Notes under the pieces: model-generated | The model's input: only the letters and a program-made list of their open reading frames with translations | Databases searched by the model: none | What the model was told of the DNA's origin: nothing | Translations under genes and position numbers: made by a program | Shown: piece after piece, positions 13,907-17,165 of the stretch | Layout of the letters: each line of letters opens with the position of its first letter | Position numbering within the stretch: the stretch's first letter is position 1 | Assembly (NCBI GenBank): GCA_023432805.1 | Contig: JAEYUG010000013.1 | Coordinates: 1 to 17,165, forward strand | Reading direction: 5' to 3' | From: Bacteroidota bacterium | GTDB lineage: Bacteria > Bacteroidota > Ignavibacteria > SZUA-365 | Length of the DNA stretch: 17,165 nucleotides

Positions 13907-15820
13907 TCAGAGGCGGGTGAGAAGGGTGCGCATGGTAACAGGGTCGTCGTCGAACCCGCCATGCGTTGTGCTGCCGCTCTCGCCCGACGGTGCCACGACA
14001 GCCGACGCGTTGGGCAGCGCATGCAACCGCGCGAGCGCGCCATGGTACCGATCCATCCCGAGCAGCGGCGTCTCACGTCCCCCCTCGAAGCTGTGCGAGA
14101 CGAGATACAGAAGTGAACGTGTGTAGAGGAGGATGGCCCGGCAGGTGTCGTCGTGCTGTTCGGCGTGATCGGTCAGGTGATACTGCAGGTAACGCTCGAC
14201 GCATCCGCTGGGGGAAGCCCCCGCCCCCGCTGCCCCGCGCTCGATCCACGGCAGCACGTGCGACGAGAACAGCGCGGTTGTGAGGGCCGGCGCCATGAAC
14301 GAGACCGAGGCGAAGCGGCGTCCCGTGCGGCACCAGCGGTCGATGATCCACGCATGCGCGATGGATCCCGCACTGTGGCCGATCAGATGCAGGCGCAGGG
14401 GTGCGTCGAAGGAGGCTTCCGCACGTGCGAGGGCGTCGAAGAGCAACGTGCATCCGCTCGTGGACTCGGCCGACATCCGCTCCGCATTCTGCTTCATCTC
14501 CTCCCACAGGAAGGAGCCGGGTCCGACGAGCAGGCGCTCGACGCGCGTGTTCCAGAATTTCCGCATCATGTCGCCGAGACCGGCGGTGGGACGCGGCTGG
14601 CCGGTGACGAGATCCGAAAGGCGGTTGCGGATCGTCGAGAAGAGGTCGGTCTCCCACATCAGAAAAATCGGAAACACGCGGTGGTTGTAGAGGGCGGGGA
14701 TCCAGCGGGCGGCCGTCGCGGCGGCGGCATCCTCGCCGACGAGTCCGCCATGCGCATAGATCGCGACGTCGACGGGGGCGCCGGGTGCGAGCTGCCACCT
14801 GCGGCGCGCCTCGGCCAGGTGCACGTCCATGAGCGCATCGATGTCCCCTGGCTGCGTGCGGAACTGTCCGCTGTTCGACAGGCGCCCGTTGTTCTCCATG
14901 TTCACGATGAAGGGCGAGATTTCGCGCGCGCGCAGCGTGGCGTCGGTGGCGAGCGCGACGCGTCCGGAGTCGACGCGAAGCGTGATCGCGCCTGCGACGG
15001 CCGTGTGCTGCGCGGTTTCGACGCCGAGCTGCACAGCCCAGCAATCCATCGCGTGATCGAGCCAGTCCTCATAAGTGAGGATGGCGCGTCCGCCCGAGCC
15101 CCAGCGGTCGCCCCACGAATTGTGCACGACGAATCCCTCGCGCGTGTAGCCGACGATCGCGAAGGCGTGGCCTCCGTCGGAAGCTTCCGCCGGGTGGTGC
15201 GGGATGCACCACGTGCCTGCGGGGGATGTAGCCTTCGGGGTGACACTGCGCGAGCGCGTGTGCGCGGGAGCGAATCCCTCCTGCCATCCCTTGTGACAGA
15301 CGGCGCTCGCGTAGAGGATGCCGGTTTCGGTAAGGGCGACGTGCATGTCGGTGACGGAGCGGTGATCGACGCGGAGGTAGGCGCCGAGGGGACGCCGTGC
15401 GGCGTCGAGCCACCAGTCCTTCGCCGCGCTGGCGGCGGCCGGCGGCATGTCGGGGGTGCGCCAGAGGGAGGCGCGGCAGGCGCCGTGCTTGTACCATCCC
15501 TTCATCGCGCCGCGGAGGCTGGAGCCCTCGTCGGCGGTGTATCCGGGGAATTCGTCGTAGCGGCGGGCCATCGAGTAGAGCATCCATGGCGAGACCTGGG
15601 CAGCGCGGGCGCCGTCGCGCTTTTTCAGCAGCGTGTGCACGACGGTCGCGAGCGCGAAGCCCGTGCACGCGTTGCTCGCTCCCTGATCGAGCACCGGCAG
15701 TGCGGGTCCGGCAAGTGTGGCGCGGGGCGGCGTGCCGACGGGGGGGATGTATGGTCGGTCGCGCAAGTCGAGCCGGTCGGGTACGACGGTGCGCGCGGGG
15801 ATGCGTGTGGTGGCGGACAT
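13907..15820 (-). CDS. Fusion of a papain-like (C1A) cysteine protease and a serine alpha/beta hydrolase
   Basis: A 637-residue protein without a signal peptide, so probably cytoplasmic. The N-terminal half is a C1A papain-like domain: Q46 and C52 in LDQGASNACTGFA, H218 in DGGHAFAIVGY and N234 in VVHNSWGDRWGSGG give a complete Gln/Cys/His/Asn set. It shows no export signal or obvious long propeptide. A linker (about 265-345) leads to an alpha/beta hydrolase: IYAHGG (354-359) as a likely oxyanion strand, the nucleophile elbow LIGHSAGS with S483, and a late H620 in TTHGGFDDD as a possible catalytic His; the acid is not certain. ATG 15820 is chosen because GAGG lies 5 nt upstream; the frame could extend to 15856. 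A TATCTTGCA box (15853-15845) lies just before it. Substrate is unknown; I do not know this architecture as a named system. Confidence 0.85.
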   Translation of the reverse strand: MSATTRIPARTVVPDRLDLRDRPYIPPVGTPPRATLAGPALPVLDQGASNACTGFALATVVHTLLKKRDGARAAQVSPWMLYSMARRYDEFPGYTADEGSSLRGAMKGWYKHGACRASLWRTPDMPPAAASAAKDWWLDAARRPLGAYLRVDHRSVTDMHVALTETGILYASAVCHKGWQEGFAPAHTRSRSVTPKATSPAGTWCIPHHPAEASDGGHAFAIVGYTREGFVVHNSWGDRWGSGGRAILTYEDWLDHAMDCWAVQLGVETAQHTAVAGAITLRVDSGRVALATDATLRAREISPFIVNMENNGRLSNSGQFRTQPGDIDALMDVHLAEARRRWQLAPGAPVDVAIYAHGGLVGEDAAAATAARWIPALYNHRVFPIFLMWETDLFSTIRNRLSDLVTGQPRPTAGLGDMMRKFWNTRVERLLVGPGSFLWEEMKQNAERMSAESTSGCTLLFDALARAEASFDAPLRLHLIGHSAGSIAHAWIIDRWCRTGRRFASVSFMAPALTTALFSSHVLPWIERGAAGAGASPSGCVERYLQYHLTDHAEQHDDTCRAILLYTRSLLYLVSHSFEGGRETPLLGMDRYHGALARLHALPNASAVVAPSGESGSTTHGGFDDDPVTMRTLLTRL

Positions 15821-15844
15821 AATCACCTCATGATGGTGCGACAC

Positions 15845-15853
15845 TGCAAGATA
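15845..15853 (-). promoter_or_regulatory. Candidate -7 box of the protease-hydrolase gene
   Basis: The minus strand reads TATCTTGCA (15853-15845), the same sequence as the box at 10580-10588 and close to the Bacteroidota TAnnTTTG consensus. A start near 15839 would leave a leader of about 18 nt carrying the GAGG ribosome site. No clear -33 TTTG element is seen. Confidence 0.35.
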
Positions 15854-15868
15854 CAAAGCCGAACAGTC

Positions 15869-15888
15869 GGTGAACGCCCTCGTCCACC
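15869..15888 (+). repeat. Palindromic repeat unit, hybrid of both subfamilies
   Basis: GGTGAACgccctcGTCCACC has the stem of the GGTGGAC subfamily (one mismatch) but the loop GCCCTC of the GACGGAC subfamily. AGTCGG precedes it, like the AGGTCGG of the 29-bp units. It lies just 3' of the HabA/HabB-like gene (ends 15896, minus strand). Confidence 0.7.
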
Positions 15889-15895
15889 GAACGAT

Positions 15896-16333
15896 CTACC
15901 TCCTCCGCAATCCCACCAGCACGAGCACGCAGACGGCCACCATTGCGACCGACAGCGTGATGAGCATGATCATGAGCACGCTTTCCTGCATGGCCGAGCC
16001 GGTGCGGGCGCCTGCGGCGATCGGCATCATCGGCGCGCCGGCGCCCCAGATCGCGGCGAGCAGCGTGGCCGCCCAGTTGACGAAGGTACCGTAGAGCGCG
16101 AAGCCGTAGATCGCGCCGAGCGCGCCACGGCCCAGCGACAGGCGCGGCCAGATGAGTCCGAGCGCGATCAGGAACAATCCGTTCATGATGCCTTCGAGGT
16201 GGCTGGCGAGCGCCATGCGTGGATTCGCGAGGGCAGGGATCGCAAAGCCCGTGAGCAATCCGACGAGAAAGAGCAGGACGCCGAACTGCAGCAGGCGATG
16301 ACCCCATGCCGCGGATGCGTCATGGTCATGCAT
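15896..16333 (-). CDS. HabA/HabB-like (hydroxylaminobenzene mutase-type) membrane protein
   Basis: A 145-residue integral membrane protein with four hydrophobic segments (about 14-35, 48-65, 72-96, 116-141). LLTGFAIPALANPRMALASHLEGIMNG and YGTFVNWAATLLAAIWGAG (80-98) match my memory of hydroxylaminobenzene mutases, distant relatives of styrene oxide isomerase StyC. H45 in ASHLEGIMNG aligns with the RAHSGPALNG of StyC, whose His binds haem b. The family isomerises hydroxylaminobenzene to 2-aminophenol or epoxides to aldehydes, but members outside pseudomonads are rarely tested. ATG 16333 has AGGAG 8 nt upstream; the frame is open to 16408 but the extension has no support. A TATCTTCG box (16386-16379) lies upstream. 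Confidence 0.72.
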   Translation of the reverse strand: MHDHDASAAWGHRLLQFGVLLFLVGLLTGFAIPALANPRMALASHLEGIMNGLFLIALGLIWPRLSLGRGALGAIYGFALYGTFVNWAATLLAAIWGAGAPMMPIAAGARTGSAMQESVLMIMLITLSVAMVAVCVLVLVGLRRR

Positions 16334-16378
16334 GCCGAAACTCCTGTATGTGGAGGTGATGACGATGTGGAGGTTCTG

Positions 16379-16498
16379 CGAAGATACGACCCTCGACGCC
16401 GTGCACAAACGCCGGTGTCGGGGGAGGCTTCCGCACGTGGCGGGCGGCGGGGGATTTCAGCAGTGGGATCCTCCTGCAACTAATCCACCATACATTGC
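16379..16498. promoter_or_regulatory. Divergent promoter region with two -7-like boxes
   Basis: On the minus strand TATCTTCG (16386-16379) lies ahead of the HabA/HabB-like gene, with TTGTGC (16408-16403) as a weak upstream element. On the plus strand TACATTGC (16491-16498) lies 26 nt before ATG 16525. The 191-bp gap (16334-16524) holds no further gene that I can support and no GGAC-family palindrome. Confidence 0.35.
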
Positions 16499-16524
16499 AT
16501 CCCTCACCATCCCTCGGAAGCATC

Positions 16525-16968
16525 ATGACGTCGCGTCGCCTTGCTCTGCTCATTCTCGTGCTCGTGCTCTCGAGCGCATCCGTTCTGGCACAGAAACCCA
16601 CCACCCCGAAGGCCGGCTCGGCTGAGCGCAAGGCGATCATGGACGGCCTGCGCGCCGGCGTACGCGATCAGGATGGCCTCGCCGGCGACATTGTCTTCAA
16701 GGTGCACAAACTCTCGGTGCTCGGTCCCTACGCACTGTTGACCGTCACGCCCGTCACGCGAGACCTCAAGGAGATCCCCGCCTTCACCGACGACTGCATG
16801 TGCGACTGCGAGATCATCGCCTTCATGATGCGGCAGGGCGCCGCGTGGCGCGTCGTCGAGCGGCAGGTCGATCCCTGCGACGCCCCGTGGGAAGACTTCT
16901 TCCGCTCGCACCCCCGCTACCCCATCGCCCTTTACCACCACTGGCAATCCTCGCCCTTCAAACCCTGA
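16525..16968 (+). CDS. Small secreted protein of unknown function
   Basis: A 147-residue protein with a clear signal peptide (about 1-22; core LALLILVLVLSSASVLA, then QKP). The mature part opens with SAERKAIMDGLRAGVRDQDG, followed by strands IVFKVHKLSVLGPYALLTVTPV and IAFMMRQGAAWRVVERQ. This pattern recalls small periplasmic proteins with an NTF2- or cystatin-like alpha+beta fold. An acidic Cys cluster DDCMCDC (89-95) and C118 give four cysteines, possibly disulfides or a metal site. The frame extends to 16495, but ATG 16525 has GGAAG upstream and fits the signal peptide. It has the same QKP mature start as the secreted protein at 8834-9223, otherwise no evident similarity. It is followed directly by a long palindromic array. 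Confidence 0.75.
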   Translation: MTSRRLALLILVLVLSSASVLAQKPTTPKAGSAERKAIMDGLRAGVRDQDGLAGDIVFKVHKLSVLGPYALLTVTPVTRDLKEIPAFTDDCMCDCEIIAFMMRQGAAWRVVERQVDPCDAPWEDFFRSHPRYPIALYHHWQSSPFKP

Positions 16969-16976
16969 CCAACTGG

Positions 16977-17165
16977 AGAAAGGTCGGTTGACGTCTTCGT
17001 CCACCAGAAAGGTCGGTGGACGTCTTCGACCACCAGAAAGGTCGGTGGACGTCTTCGACCACCAGAAAGGTCGGTGGACGTCTTCGACCACCAGAAAGGT
17101 CGGTGGACGTCTTCGTCCACCAGAAAGGTCGGTGGACGTCTTCGTCCACCAGAAAGGTCGGTGGC
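16977..17165 (+). repeat. Tandem array of 29-bp palindromic units, GGTGGAC subfamily, running off the window
   Basis: Six complete 29-bp units start at 16977, 17006, 17035, 17064, 17093 and 17122, and a seventh is cut at the window end. Each is AGAAAGGTC followed by a hairpin of the type GGTGGACgtcttcGTCCACC. Units 5 and 6 are perfect; units 2-4 share one substitution in the right arm (GACCACC) that creates a mismatch; unit 1 has GGTTGAC in the left arm. There are no unique spacers, so it is not a CRISPR array. It begins 8 nt after the stop codon of the secreted-protein gene. Confidence 0.93.

Noticed and set aside
14153..16483. A very long plus-strand open frame (776 codons) opposite the protease-hydrolase and HabA/HabB-like genes
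   Set aside because: It is the mirror of high-GC coding sequence on the minus strand. Its product is low-complexity (Arg/Gly/Ala/Glu-rich) and has no domain pattern, whereas the minus-strand frames carry complete catalytic motifs.
16932..17149. Minus-strand frames encoding EDVHRPFWW-type repeats in the 29-bp array
   Set aside because: They are by-products of the palindromic array in several frames at once, with no start-site support or domain.
16977..17165. CRISPR array
   Set aside because: The 29-bp units are directly contiguous, with no unique spacers, and no cas gene is in the window.

Overview
The window is GC-rich bacterial chromosome (roughly 60-65% G+C by eye). It most likely comes from the Bacteroidota/Chlorobiota (FCB) side, perhaps a Kapabacteria- or Ignavibacteria-like lineage. 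The pointers are two large exported proteins ending in a type IX secretion (T9SS, Por-type) C-terminal sorting domain, and TAnnTTTG-like -7 boxes upstream of many genes. Strong GGAGG-type ribosome binding sites are also present. The phylum is inferred; no rRNA or marker gene is present.

Layout. 1-5877 (+): two tandem paralogous T9SS-exported von Willebrand A (VWA) proteins in one operon. 5943-6918 (-): a HigBA-like toxin-antitoxin pair. 7205-9223 (-): a predicted RNase H-fold/SnoaL-like fusion, a cupin and a small secreted protein. 9448-11079: an old yellow enzyme (-) divergent from an HxlR regulator (+). 11263-12104: a DUF1801 protein (-) divergent from a VOC-fold protein (+). 12249-13861: a small exported protein (-) divergent from an outer-membrane beta-barrel protein (+). 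13907-15820 (-): a papain-like protease fused to an alpha/beta hydrolase. 15896-16333 (-): a HabA/HabB-like membrane protein. 16525-16968 (+): a small secreted protein. No rRNA, tRNA, transposase or CRISPR array was seen.

The most unusual signal is intergenic. A family of short palindromes (7-bp stem, 6-nt loop, core GGAC-GYCYTC-GTCC) occurs at nine loci. Two stem subfamilies, GGTGGAC/GTCCACC and GACGGAC/GTCCGTC, differ by compensatory changes, which suggests selection on a folded structure. All four convergent gene junctions carry the element and none of the four divergent junctions does, so the family marks gene 3' ends. At three places it has expanded into tandem arrays with periods of 21, 27 and 29 bp. 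It behaves like a REP-like element or bidirectional 3'-end element, and I do not recognise it as a named family.

Other points of interest are the protease-hydrolase fusion, the RNase H-like/SnoaL fusion, a promoter-plus-terminator leader before that fusion, and a 25-bp relic of the cupin gene start next to one palindrome.
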